From: Planctomycetia bacterium TMED53
GTDB lineage: Bacteria > Planctomycetota > UBA8108 > UBA1146
Reading direction: 5' to 3'
DNA: 45,309 bases
Assembly: GCA_002167285.1 (NCBI GenBank)
Contig: NHDG01000063.1
Coordinates: 1 to 45,309, forward strand
Made by a program: the position numbers and the translations under genes. The notes below the pieces were generated by a model, which made no database searches, had not been told where the DNA came from, and saw only the letters and a program-made list of their open reading frames with translations. Positions within the stretch are counted from its first letter, which is position 1, and every line of letters begins with the position of its first letter. Below, one piece after another: positions 8,698 through 17,557 of the stretch.

Positions 8698-9273
8698 CTA
8701 TGATTCTTTACCGTAACCTAGTTCCACGGCGTAACTCTCAAGTCTCTCACGAAGAAATGCTCGTGCTCGCGAAATTCTTGAACGCACAGTACCCACGGGA
8801 ATATCTAAGACTTCCGCAATCTCATCGTACCGAAGACCTTCCAAGTCGCACAACAACAGTGCACGACGGAAATCTTCAGGGAGCTCCCTCAGGAACCGGT
8901 TCACTTCGTCTCCAAAAAGATCCAAAAAAGTCTCTTCATTTTCAATCCCATCCCGTTCAAAAACCTGAACCGAGTGGCGACTATCAGAAGTCGCGATCTC
9001 TGCGGCTAGAGGCTGATGAACCGGTCTGCGTACTTTGACGCGGTACTGATCAATGAAGTGGTTTTTACAGATTCTGAACAACCATGACTTGGCATTACTC
9101 CCAGCCCTGAAGTTGGGAAATGCCTTAAATGCCTTCATGAAAGTATCTTGGGCCAAATCTTCTGCCTGGGCCCTGTTTCGTGTCAGACCCAGGGAAAAGC
9201 GGAAGACATCGTCGAGGTATGGCAAAAATACCTCCTCGAACGTGTTTCTCATCTCTTCGCTTTGGTTCTTCAT
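8698..9273 (-). CDS. ECF-type RNA polymerase sigma factor
   Basis: The protein has 191 residues. The ATG at 9273 was chosen over upstream in-frame codons because AAGAAGG precedes it and MKNQSEEMRNTFEEVF fits the family N-terminus. Region 2 (FRFSLGLTRNRAQAEDLAQD, then AFKAFPNFRAGSNAKSWLF) would bind the -10 element and core polymerase; region 4 (LPEDFRRALLLCDLEGLRYD, then VLDIPVGTVRSRISRARAFL) is the helix-turn-helix for the -35 element. A 40-residue acidic insert lies between the regions (SDSRHSVQVFERDGIENEET). It is paired with the downstream zinc-finger anti-sigma factor. Targets are unknown; autoregulation is usual for such pairs, but no promoter consensus could be assigned here. Confidence 0.92.
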   Translation of the reverse strand: MKNQSEEMRNTFEEVFLPYLDDVFRFSLGLTRNRAQAEDLAQDTFMKAFKAFPNFRAGSNAKSWLFRICKNHFIDQYRVKVRRPVHQPLAAEIATSDSRHSVQVFERDGIENEETFLDLFGDEVNRFLRELPEDFRRALLLCDLEGLRYDEIAEVLDIPVGTVRSRISRARAFLRERLESYAVELGYGKES

Positions 9274-9406
9274 GGGAATCCCTTCTTGCGGATCAGGTGA
9301 CAGTCCTGGATAGCGGGATACTCTCAGGAAATCTGCTGACTGGTCCAAATCACCTCCCGGAGCCCAACACTCCAGAAGACTGACATCCAATCAACGAGAT
9401 CCTGGA

Positions 9407-10360
9407 TCAGGGGGTTCCGACAATATTCTGGCGGATATGCCAATTCAGGACCTCAACGTCCCGATCGCATTCCTCCCAGATCGTGGCCCAGGGCCATGCC
9501 CCCGCATCGTAGACCTGCTCCATTAGTATCGTCGGTAGGCTCCACTTTCGGACAGAATTTTGCTGCCCTATTTGCGACTGCCACGACTCCATATGGAGCA
9601 GCTTTTCAAACGCCTTAATATCTGCGTTGATCGTTTCAGGGCTCCAGTTTTGGATTAACTGATGCAGGTACTCTCGAAGCTGAGCTGAATCTTCGATCTC
9701 TTTTTTGAGCTGCTTTAGCGAAGGACTATCTAAACCATCTCGAGCGATAAACCACTTTCTTGCCAGCTCGTCTCCTAAATAGTTAGCGAGACTCTCATTC
9801 AAGTCTGCTCGCCCTGGATAGAAAATTGTTCGGTGGACCAACTCATGAAAAATGACTCGAGCCCTATAAGTCTCCGAGGCGTAAAGAAGCCCTCCGGGAA
9901 GAGTTTCTGGAAACCAACCCAGACTGCTGAATGCGGAGACAGGATAGGTATCTGCAACCCAACCTTTGAGCTCCATTCTCGCGCGCTCAGCTTCGGCATG
10001 GCTTTCATACCTAAAGCCTTTGTACGGTGCCTTTCCAACAATAGGAAACTCCCACTGGTGCAGAGACAGTGTTTTTGGATCAGCTGCAACCACGATGTAG
10101 CTGACGGGATTGGCATCGATATCGATTCGCTGATATGCCCCACCCACATTAAGGCCAAAGCTTTGAGCCAGCTCTAGCATTGCGGGTAACTCTTCCAGAG
10201 CGATCTTCCAGTCAGAAGGAAGCTGGGTAGATTCCAGTAACTCTTTCCGCGATTTCGAGCCAGCCATCCTCGATACGACTCCGCTGGCATTCGAAGCCAA
10301 CCAAGTCGTCTGGCAACCCACGAACCATAAACAAATCGAAACCCACAATAGGGTTCTCAA
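9407..10360 (-). CDS. Putative lipoprotein aminopeptidase (COG4324/PF10023 type)
   Basis: The protein has 317 residues and starts with TTG at 10360, overlapping the upstream penicillin-acylase gene by four bases (TTGA), so translation is likely coupled. The N-terminus MRTLLWVSICLWFVGCQTT carries a lipobox (WFVGC), predicting a membrane-anchored periplasmic protein. The metallopeptidase motif HELVH lies within FHELVHRTIFYPGRADLNES near residue 172; the following NESLAN supplies the family-typical Glu. These features and overall length fit the putative aminopeptidase family PF10023. Substrates are not known. Pairing with a secreted amidohydrolase suggests extracytoplasmic peptide or amide scavenging, an inference from the operon only. 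Confidence 0.75.
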   Translation of the reverse strand: MRTLLWVSICLWFVGCQTTWLASNASGVVSRMAGSKSRKELLESTQLPSDWKIALEELPAMLELAQSFGLNVGGAYQRIDIDANPVSYIVVAADPKTLSLHQWEFPIVGKAPYKGFRYESHAEAERARMELKGWVADTYPVSAFSSLGWFPETLPGGLLYASETYRARVIFHELVHRTIFYPGRADLNESLANYLGDELARKWFIARDGLDSPSLKQLKKEIEDSAQLREYLHQLIQNWSPETINADIKAFEKLLHMESWQSQIGQQNSVRKWSLPTILMEQVYDAGAWPWATIWEECDRDVEVLNWHIRQNIVGTP

Positions 10361-13056
10361 TCGGACGAGCTTTCAGAAAAGAGGGGAAAATCCCGATGCA
10401 GAAACCCATCGAAGATTTCCGTGAACCCAAAGTAGTATTCCCCGAAGATCGGCTCGCCATTAGGCCCCAACCGGACATCCCCAGATTGCCCTAAAGGAAT
10501 CATCGATTCGATCCTCACAGGCCCTTCTGAACCCACTTCGACAACCTGCGCATAGGTGGATCGGTTGAGCCAAGGTGAACTCCATACCGTTCCCAAGTTA
10601 CTGTCGGCAACATAGTCGATGGTTGCCCGGGGTAGATTCCAAGGCCTCGTACCCAGATCGGCGAGTGTCAGATCGAGAGCAAGAACAACCAACTGTGCTG
10701 GATCCGTTGGCTTGAAACCGCCGGATCGATCCTCGAACCAATTGATCTGATTCACTAAATTAGGCTGACTACCAGGCAAGGCTCTTAACATCACATTGAA
10801 GAGCAGATTCTGACCTTGGTTATTCCAACCTAAAGTTTGAGTCTCTAACTCGTCTTCAAAAACTAGCTCCAGCATGTTTTTGATCCAGCGGTCTTGAAGT
10901 ACCCATGCATCAGAATTGACGGTCGCTTCAACCCAACCCTGTTCTCCACCTTCGATGAAATATCCGTCCCATGCTTCCAGCAACTCTAATGCTGCGAGCC
11001 TCTCCGGGTTCAGATCTGCCTCCACTGATTGAGTGAAAAACTCATCGACGAAGAACCATTTGTTTCCGCCGTTGTTTCCAAGGCTGCAACAATCGGTCGC
11101 ACTGATTTCGAGAGCCAAATCTCGAACGTATTCAAAATCGACTTTTCCCTGACCAACAGCGGACTCGAGACGGTCTTGCATTGCGTGAGCCCTGTGGAAT
11201 CGGCCGTATGCATGACCAGGGTTCGCTCCACCCGCCTCACCAGCTCCCGCCTTGTTATTCCATCCTGCAATCCAACCCCTCTCAGGGTTGCTGGTAGTGA
11301 CTCTCTCTTTGTAGGTCACTGGAGTTGTCCACTCCATGGAGCCATCACCTAATTGGGGCAACCTTGGATCTGCCCCCTCAACTCGAACTGGATCGAGGCC
11401 GGACATCCAATATCCCACATTACCGCGCCGATCTGCGTAACAGACGTGGAGACTGACACAGAACTGGTCCATCGCCTTACCAAAGTCCTCCATGTTTCGG
11501 GCGAGAATATAGTCGAGATTGACATCGACTGTCCTTAACTCCTTTTCCCAGTGAGCATATTTCCAAGCTGCTACGGGCCCTTCCAAATTTTCAGTACTGA
11601 GAATGATCGGAGAAACGATGGGGCCATGCACACTCCGGTAAATCGGTAAATTGAAGAACTGATCATTCCCCATTGCGATGACTTCGACGCGATGCAGGAA
11701 GATGTCCTCGACTTCTTCTAGGTATATATCAACAGTGTGAGCATGAGCCACCTGGCCAGACCATGCGTGACGCGGAGTGCGACCGATGATGATTCCTGGT
11801 AGTCCTGCCAAGGCCATGCCAGAGACGTCGATTCCGGCACCACGAAGTGAGCCTTCGACAACTAGGGCAGGGGCGGTAAACCCCATTTGTGGTCCTGCAT
11901 AAATGATCGGCAACCCTGATTCGGTCAGATCACCACTTACGACCCATGCGTAACTGCCCATTTTTGGGGGTGTTCCAATCTGGGAGATACGCTCACGAGT
12001 CCCCTCGAAAATGTCGTGCACTCCATCTCGGAGAGCGCGCAAATTTTCTATCTTGTATTGTCCGGGCACTGGTACTGGTGCCTCAGGAATATCTCCAGAT
12101 GACAAAAATCCGCTAGGGGTTTCCGCGGGAGGAATCATCGTCGGGGCTTCAGGGTCATCCAGCCAGCGAAGATCATTGAACATCGCCAAAGCGTCCTCGG
12201 GATGACTCTCCTCCAACTCGGCCAAGAGCACTGCATTATTCAATTGGTGCGTTGCCAACGCCTCTGAATCAAAATTTCTCAACAGAGTCACTTGTAAAGC
12301 CATGATGTCGATGACGGTCCATGGTGCTGGTAAAAATCCAAAATCATGAAACTCATATGGCAACAAATTGGGATCAGAGAGGACTTCCTCTATCCGACGA
12401 TTGATCCCATCCAGGTATCCAGCAACTAGTTCTTGAGCTCTCTCTGAAATCGTCTCAAACCCGGCCAAGTATTCTTCGTCCGAATATCCAAGGATTCGAA
12501 TACTAATATCTGTTGATAGTTGATCGGAACCAAAAACCTCAGAGAGCTGGCCTCTGCAAAGGCGACGGTAATACTCCATTTGCCAAAGTCGATCGACGGT
12601 GACTTCGTATCCAAACGCCTCGTATAGATCAAAGAGGGAACCCCCCTCAATAAACCAGACACCCAATTCGTCTCGTGAAACTGTCAATGGCGCGACTTCA
12701 GGGCAAACTGAATATTCTTGGCAATCACCGATGGCTGATTCACCACAATAGGGATATGGATGCGCTGGAGCTCCGCCATCCAGTAATTGAAACTGAATGA
12801 TTGAAAACGCATCTGAGAGATCGACCTGCCCATCTGCATTGAAATCTCTTGCAGCGAAGCAACTGCCACCGGGACCCGATTGGAATAGGTGTTGTAACAG
12901 CCAAATCCCATCCGAAAGATTAACCGCTCCATCGACGTTTGCATCGCCTCGTACAAAAGGGATGTCCGCAGCTTTGGAACCCTGGTTACTGAGCCCAAAA
13001 ATCAGGATTAAAATCAGGAATAACTTGGCTCCATGGCGATTGTAAATGGGGGTCAT
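10357..13056 (-). CDS. Penicillin-acylase-family amidase with N-terminal dockerin
   Basis: The protein has 899 residues; a strong GGGAGGAGGG site precedes the ATG. The signal peptide is KLFLILILIFGLSNQGSKAA. Unusually, the dockerin-like EF-hand pair comes first (residues 34-119: VRGDANVDGAVNLSDG, DFNADGQVDLSDA, then YCGESAIGDCQEYSVCP). The Ntn-hydrolase part follows: DELGVWFIEG and FGYEVTVDRLWQMEYYRR in the alpha region, and the processing site with nucleophile Ser368 in KMGSYAWVVSGDLTESGLP, followed by LAGLPGIIIGRTPRHAWSG and the late GRFHRAHAMQDRL helix. The family matures by autocleavage before this Ser and hydrolyses amides such as beta-lactam side chains or acyl-homoserine lactones; the actual substrate here is unknown. 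After cleavage the dockerin would stay on the small alpha chain. Confidence 0.88.
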   Translation of the reverse strand: MTPIYNRHGAKLFLILILIFGLSNQGSKAADIPFVRGDANVDGAVNLSDGIWLLQHLFQSGPGGSCFAARDFNADGQVDLSDAFSIIQFQLLDGGAPAHPYPYCGESAIGDCQEYSVCPEVAPLTVSRDELGVWFIEGGSLFDLYEAFGYEVTVDRLWQMEYYRRLCRGQLSEVFGSDQLSTDISIRILGYSDEEYLAGFETISERAQELVAGYLDGINRRIEEVLSDPNLLPYEFHDFGFLPAPWTVIDIMALQVTLLRNFDSEALATHQLNNAVLLAELEESHPEDALAMFNDLRWLDDPEAPTMIPPAETPSGFLSSGDIPEAPVPVPGQYKIENLRALRDGVHDIFEGTRERISQIGTPPKMGSYAWVVSGDLTESGLPIIYAGPQMGFTAPALVVEGSLRGAGIDVSGMALAGLPGIIIGRTPRHAWSGQVAHAHTVDIYLEEVEDIFLHRVEVIAMGNDQFFNLPIYRSVHGPIVSPIILSTENLEGPVAAWKYAHWEKELRTVDVNLDYILARNMEDFGKAMDQFCVSLHVCYADRRGNVGYWMSGLDPVRVEGADPRLPQLGDGSMEWTTPVTYKERVTTSNPERGWIAGWNNKAGAGEAGGANPGHAYGRFHRAHAMQDRLESAVGQGKVDFEYVRDLALEISATDCCSLGNNGGNKWFFVDEFFTQSVEADLNPERLAALELLEAWDGYFIEGGEQGWVEATVNSDAWVLQDRWIKNMLELVFEDELETQTLGWNNQGQNLLFNVMLRALPGSQPNLVNQINWFEDRSGGFKPTDPAQLVVLALDLTLADLGTRPWNLPRATIDYVADSNLGTVWSSPWLNRSTYAQVVEVGSEGPVRIESMIPLGQSGDVRLGPNGEPIFGEYYFGFTEIFDGFLHRDFPLFSESSSD

Positions 13057-13256
13057 ACACCCTCCTCCCGGAAAAATCTCCCGCTTGTGATCCTATCTTA
13101 TCCTCTCAGCTCGCCAACTCGACCCTCGGTATCCCCCCATCTGGCAAGCCGCTATACTAGAGGGAGCACGATTTTACCGAAGAAGCTCCTCTGGCCCGAT
13201 TCATACACTGCTGGGGAACAGCTTCTCTTGCCTTCAATTCAGCGACGGATTTTCAG

Positions 13257-14249
13257 ATGAGATATTTACTCAAAATCAGCCTGATCTTGGCACTGTCGTC
13301 TTCTTTTACTCAGGCGGGAGAGCCGATTGAAGACGCCTTCGTCAATTCGGGAATCAGTATCACCGGCGGCGCACTGGCTCCAGCCGCAGCCATCCTCGAT
13401 CCGATCTTGCAGCAGCAGCTGACAGCCAGCCCCCAGTTCAACTTGTTGGAGATTCGTGACCTCGACGATCCATTGATGCAAGACGATGCAGAAGTGGCGG
13501 TCGCCTCACTCCTTGGAATCGATGTGGACGAAGATCCCAGCAATAATTTTGACGGATCAAATCTGTTCGAAGTGACGCCGGAAAGCCTCGATGATTCCGG
13601 CGAACCTTTAGTGCTCTTCGGCTCGGGCAGCATCATTGCCGGTGAGCTGAGCGCGGGCCCCGCAGACCTCCAAATTCCGGGTGGCGGTTCACTTCCTGGA
13701 GTGCTTCTACAGTTGACGATCGAACCCGGTGGAACTGGGGCCATCAGTCCATCGATTCCCGCGTCGATTCCAGTCGAATTATTTGATGCGATTCCTGCAC
13801 CATTTCCCTTCGACGGATTTCCTTTCAACTATGACACGATGACCCAGGTACTCGAGTTCGTCGGTATCGTGGTCGACACAGATCTAGATGGAGATGGAAT
13901 ACTCGATGCATTCAGCGTTGAGTTCTCACTTTCATTTGTCTCATGTGAATTGGTCTATCCTGATCTCACAGGAAGCCCTTTTCGCAGGGGAGATTTCGGC
14001 GGAGATGGAACCATAGATCTTAGTGACTCCATCAATATGCTCGATTACCTCTTTACCGGAGGTGCCGGACCAGGCTGTATGGACAGTACAGATATCGATG
14101 ACAACGGACTCGTCGATATCGCCGATGCTGTCTTGTTGTTGGGTTACCTATTTACCGGTGGCGCACCGCCAGCAACGCCCTTTGATACCTGCGGTGAGGA
14201 TTCAACCATCGATCCATTGGAGTGCCTCATACCCCATCAGGGCTGCTAA
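13257..14249 (+). CDS. Secreted protein of unknown function with C-terminal dockerin
   Basis: The protein has 330 residues with a signal peptide (MRYLLKISLILALSSSFTQA). The central 200 residues are acidic and beta-rich and match no family I recognise; they include FNLLEIRDLDDP and VVDTDLDGDGILDAFSVEF, the latter a single Ca-binding-like loop. The last 90 residues are the shared dockerin domain (FRRGDFGGDGTIDLSDSINM, then DIDDNGLVDIADAV, ending CGEDSTIDPLECLIPHQGC). There is no good Shine-Dalgarno sequence before the ATG; a TATACT element at 13153-13158 could be a -10 box. The 3' end overlaps the convergent DUF188 gene by four bases, and no terminator separates them. Confidence 0.8.
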   Translation: MRYLLKISLILALSSSFTQAGEPIEDAFVNSGISITGGALAPAAAILDPILQQQLTASPQFNLLEIRDLDDPLMQDDAEVAVASLLGIDVDEDPSNNFDGSNLFEVTPESLDDSGEPLVLFGSGSIIAGELSAGPADLQIPGGGSLPGVLLQLTIEPGGTGAISPSIPASIPVELFDAIPAPFPFDGFPFNYDTMTQVLEFVGIVVDTDLDGDGILDAFSVEFSLSFVSCELVYPDLTGSPFRRGDFGGDGTIDLSDSINMLDYLFTGGAGPGCMDSTDIDDNGLVDIADAVLLLGYLFTGGAPPATPFDTCGEDSTIDPLECLIPHQGC

Positions 14250-14731
14250 CTCCTGAGCAAAGGTTGAATGACTCTATCCAGCGCCTGGAGAAAACTGGAG
14301 CGGTCTCTGGCATCGAAAGGCGCGGGGCCCCGGGTAGGAAGTCCCAAATCCCTGAGGTGTGTCGACAGATCCCTGCGTGCTAGCGCTTCTCCCACCGAAT
14401 CTTCATCGAGGATACGCCCCCTGGGATCAACGACATGAGCACCAGCAGCCACACATCTCGAAGCAAGTGGAATATCACCACACACGACCACTGTCGTCGC
14501 GTCGCAATTTTCGGCGATCCAATCGTCTGCAGCATCGAAGAGCTCAGGTACCACTTCCAAACGAAAGTCTTGCCCCGCTGGGATTCTCATCTGGCGATTC
14601 GCCACAAATATGACCGGCAGATTTAATCTCTTCGCGACCTTGGCTACCTCATCTTTGACAGGACACCCGTCCGCATCGACGACTATTTTCAATCGGCTCG
14701 AGTGCAACTGATCACCTCCACCTGTTTGCAT
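14246..14731 (-). CDS. DUF188 / YaiI-YqxD family protein
   Basis: The protein has 161 residues. The ATG at 14731 overlaps the stop of the upstream DUF255 gene (TGATG), implying translational coupling. The frame shows the full family pattern: KIVVDADGCPVKDEVAKVAK at the start, IFVANRQMRIP, then DAADDWIAENCDATTVVVCG, DIPLASRCVAAGAHVVDPRG and LSTHLRDLGLPTRGPAPFDA. This small PIN-like-fold cytoplasmic family (UPF0178) is widespread, and its Asp residues suggest a nuclease-like metal site, but its biochemical role is not settled. The start is near full length for the family. Its 3' end overlaps the convergent secreted-protein gene. Confidence 0.92.
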   Translation of the reverse strand: MQTGGGDQLHSSRLKIVVDADGCPVKDEVAKVAKRLNLPVIFVANRQMRIPAGQDFRLEVVPELFDAADDWIAENCDATTVVVCGDIPLASRCVAAGAHVVDPRGRILDEDSVGEALARRDLSTHLRDLGLPTRGPAPFDARDRSSFLQALDRVIQPLLRS

Positions 14732-16929
14732 CAATCGTTCTGTGGAGAGCTGTTTTCATGTGGATCGGCTCTCTCTGCACCAGAGATTTTAGCGAGTCTC
14801 TCTTTCAAGTCGCCTACACTGGAAATAGGGACTTCACAAACCTGGTCGATGCATACGTAAGCCAATGGAGCTCCATCTTTTGAAGGACGTCCTTCCAGTA
14901 CCGTTACCACATCTTCTCCGGATCCATCTTCTGTTCTCAGTGCCGTCAGGACAAATGGACAATTTGCCCCCCTCACAGCCTTTAACATCTCCTGAGTTTC
15001 TTGCTGCGCTGGATCTCCGCTGATGACGATGACCGGCACACTTCTCTTTTGAGCCTGAACCGCTAGAAGCAATTCCGCAGCGCCCATTGGATATGGGCCA
15101 ACACGACTCAAAGACGCAGCAATCAACTGATCAGCGATCTCTTGGTAGTTTGTCGATCCGGTCAACTCAAACAATCTCAGTAGATTACGGGCCATGGTGG
15201 CATTCCCTGATGGAATCGCACCGTCGAAATAATCTCTACGGCGCCCTAATACTAAATCGACTTCTACTGGAGCCTCATGATATCCGTGGCCAGCTTCTAG
15301 TGGTCCGAATGACTCGGTGATGAGTTTGAAACAACTCTCTGCTTTCGAGACAAAGCGTGCATCGAACGACATCTCATACAAATCGAGAGCGCACTTCATC
15401 CACAAAGCCGCATCTTGCAAAGTTGCTGGATTGCCTTCGACCACTCTTTCATTGCCCTGATCATCCAAATGAGAATCCCTGCGCCTCAAAAATCCAGTTT
15501 CAGTGACGAGCACTCCGTCCAAAGCAGTGAATGCCTTCTGCGCAGCTTCTTCGAACCTCTCCTCCTCGAGGATGGTTGCTCCCCTAGCCAAACCAGAAAT
15601 AGCAAGGGCGTTCCACCCGAGAATCACCTTGTCATCTCTCTTTGGTGCGACTCTAGTTTCCCGAGTCTTTAATAAAATCTTGATTCCTGCTTCGACTGAT
15701 CTCTTGACCTGGTCGAGATCTTTGCCAACAGACTCAGCAAGAGCTTCCCATGTCAACGCTTGACGAGGAACGCTCGCTTCTCCTCCTTCAAAGTTTCCGC
15801 TCTCGGAGATTCCCAGATACTGGCAAACCATTTGTGCCGTCTCATGATCCAGCACCTCCTCAACCTGGTCCGGTGTCCACACGTAATAGGATCCTTCAAC
15901 CCCGCCAGAGTCCGCATCCCATGATCCTGCAAAGGATCCATCTGAAAGTTGAAATTGCTCAATCATGGCATCGAGAGACTTCTCGCCAACTTCCAATAGC
16001 TGGTCATCTCCAGTGATTCGACCCACTTCAAGATAACTCTCCGCCAGGGAACCTTGGTTGTAGAGCATCTTTTCAAAATGAGGGACTTCCCAAGATGCAT
16101 CGACGCTGTATCGGTGAAACCCACCCCCGACTTGATCATAGATTCCACCTCTGGCCATCTCCTCGAGGACAGACACCGCTCGCTGTACGGAGCCCGAATC
16201 CTTCAAACAATGCCCCTCACCCGCCAAAAACTGTAAAAGCCTTGGCGCAGGAAAACGTGGAGCATTTCCAAAGCCTGCTGGATCAGATGTGTAAGAGGTT
16301 GCAGCCGCTTGAATTCCTCCAGACAGGAACAATTCCAATGTTTGGCCCTCATGGAGTCGGCTATCCCGCCCCTCCAGGTGCTCAATCAAGCCGGTCGCAC
16401 TCTCCTGCATTCGATCTCGATCCTCTCGCCAAGCGCGCTCGATGGAGGTCAGAAGTTCCAGAAACCCAGGTCTGTTGAATCGCTGCCTGGGTGGGAAATA
16501 GGTACCACCGTAAAAAGGTTTCCCATCTGGGAACACAAACACAGATAAGGGCCAGCCTCCTCCTCCAGTCATCGCTCGAACCGCATCCATGTAGACTTCG
16601 TCGACATGGGGAAGGTCCTCCCGATCTACTTTGATCGAAATGAAGTGGGCATTCAGAAATGCTGCAATTGCCGAATCAGAGAAGGACTCTCTGCGCATGA
16701 CGTGACACCAATGACAACTGGAGTATCCGATCGAGAGAAAGACGGGACGATCTCCTGCTCTCGCAGCTTCAAAAGCTTCATCACCCCAAGGCCACCATTC
16801 GACCGGATTCTCGGCGTGCTCCCGCAGATAAGCGCTGGAACTATTTTCGAGACGCCAGCCACCGCTCGCCCCTGATCCGTCAGGCTCATTACCTGGGAGC
16901 CCGGCTGCATAAAGTCTTGTTGATTTCAT
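14731..16929 (-). CDS. Thioredoxin-domain DUF255 (YyaL/SPATA20-like) protein
   Basis: The protein has 732 residues from the ATG at 16929; a TTG four codons earlier is possible but sits directly on the AGAGGA motif. The N-terminal thioredoxin-like domain has the family sequence AYLREHAENPVEWWPWGDEA, the redox motif in SCHWCHVM, and VDREDLPHVDEVYMDAVRAM. It is followed by a long six-hairpin-glycosidase-like alpha/alpha barrel (GGGFHRYSVDASWEVPHFEK, NALAISGLARGATILEEERF). Proteins of this family are highly conserved from bacteria to humans; function is unclear, with redox or sugar-related roles proposed. It is likely cytoplasmic, as no signal peptide is seen. It forms an operon with the DUF188 gene. 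Confidence 0.92.
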   Translation of the reverse strand: MKSTRLYAAGLPGNEPDGSGASGGWRLENSSSAYLREHAENPVEWWPWGDEAFEAARAGDRPVFLSIGYSSCHWCHVMRRESFSDSAIAAFLNAHFISIKVDREDLPHVDEVYMDAVRAMTGGGGWPLSVFVFPDGKPFYGGTYFPPRQRFNRPGFLELLTSIERAWREDRDRMQESATGLIEHLEGRDSRLHEGQTLELFLSGGIQAAATSYTSDPAGFGNAPRFPAPRLLQFLAGEGHCLKDSGSVQRAVSVLEEMARGGIYDQVGGGFHRYSVDASWEVPHFEKMLYNQGSLAESYLEVGRITGDDQLLEVGEKSLDAMIEQFQLSDGSFAGSWDADSGGVEGSYYVWTPDQVEEVLDHETAQMVCQYLGISESGNFEGGEASVPRQALTWEALAESVGKDLDQVKRSVEAGIKILLKTRETRVAPKRDDKVILGWNALAISGLARGATILEEERFEEAAQKAFTALDGVLVTETGFLRRRDSHLDDQGNERVVEGNPATLQDAALWMKCALDLYEMSFDARFVSKAESCFKLITESFGPLEAGHGYHEAPVEVDLVLGRRRDYFDGAIPSGNATMARNLLRLFELTGSTNYQEIADQLIAASLSRVGPYPMGAAELLLAVQAQKRSVPVIVISGDPAQQETQEMLKAVRGANCPFVLTALRTEDGSGEDVVTVLEGRPSKDGAPLAYVCIDQVCEVPISSVGDLKERLAKISGAERADPHENSSPQND

Positions 16930-17072
16930 TTTACTGACCAATCCTCTGACCCTCAGAACTCATATTTTGGACATCTCGTCTCTTAGTCTCTTCATCTTGG
17001 GACATTATCCTCCCAAGAGCGTTCGAGAACACCCTTCAGTCTAACTTGAAAGCTGGCAAAAATTCAGGAGAC

Positions 17073-17102
17073 AAAAAAAGCCCCCCCGAAAAACGGGAGG
17101 GC
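17073..17102 (-). terminator. Intrinsic terminator of the small membrane protein gene
   Basis: Read leftward, GCCCTCCCG pairs with CGGGGGGGC around a loop of five T and is followed by seven T (17079-17073). It lies 31 bases after the stop of the small leftward gene at 17133. Confidence 0.85.
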
Positions 17103-17132
17103 TTCTTCAGTATCAATTTCAGCAAGCCTGAT

Positions 17133-17318
17133 TCAGGCAGCGATTTGCTCCTTGTTAGCGGTAAAGACGTTCGAGAAGAACGCTCCGAAGAAGGCAGCAA
17201 TACCGACAGCTGTGAACGGTTCAATCTCTGTCGCAACCTGGCCAACCAAGAAGTAAGCCACACAGCCAACCACCGCACCGATGAGTCCGCAAATTACGGA
17301 GTTTGTCCAGTTCCCCAT
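17133..17318 (-). CDS. Small two-span membrane protein
   Basis: The predicted protein has 61 residues from the ATG at 17318, chosen because GAGGGAAC directly precedes it; an ATG nine codons upstream lacks such a site. The sequence MGNWTNSVICGLIGAVVGCV begins a first hydrophobic, Gly-rich span, and a second follows (TAVGIAAFFGAFFSNVF), with a polar tail NKEQIAA. It is expressed as its own transcript with a dedicated strong terminator, which supports it being real. It resembles small inner-membrane proteins of unknown role; no motif identifies a function. Confidence 0.7.
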   Translation of the reverse strand: MGNWTNSVICGLIGAVVGCVAYFLVGQVATEIEPFTAVGIAAFFGAFFSNVFTANKEQIAA

Positions 17319-17557
17319 TGTTCCCTCAATCCTTGTTCCGTCCACCGCGGCGACCGTGTCGGAACGACCATACGGTAATCGAATCTAGAATTTGTTGTCA
17401 AATGAACCCAATTCCCATGGGCCGATAACGACCATTCGAGGATTTCTCAAGTACTCTGTCTGGTTATCCCAATTCTTCGGATTGAACCTTCCTGGCGAGT
17501 TGCTGGGCGGTTATCGGGCCGAAGCACCCCGAGGATATTCTAGAGAAAGGGGATCTC

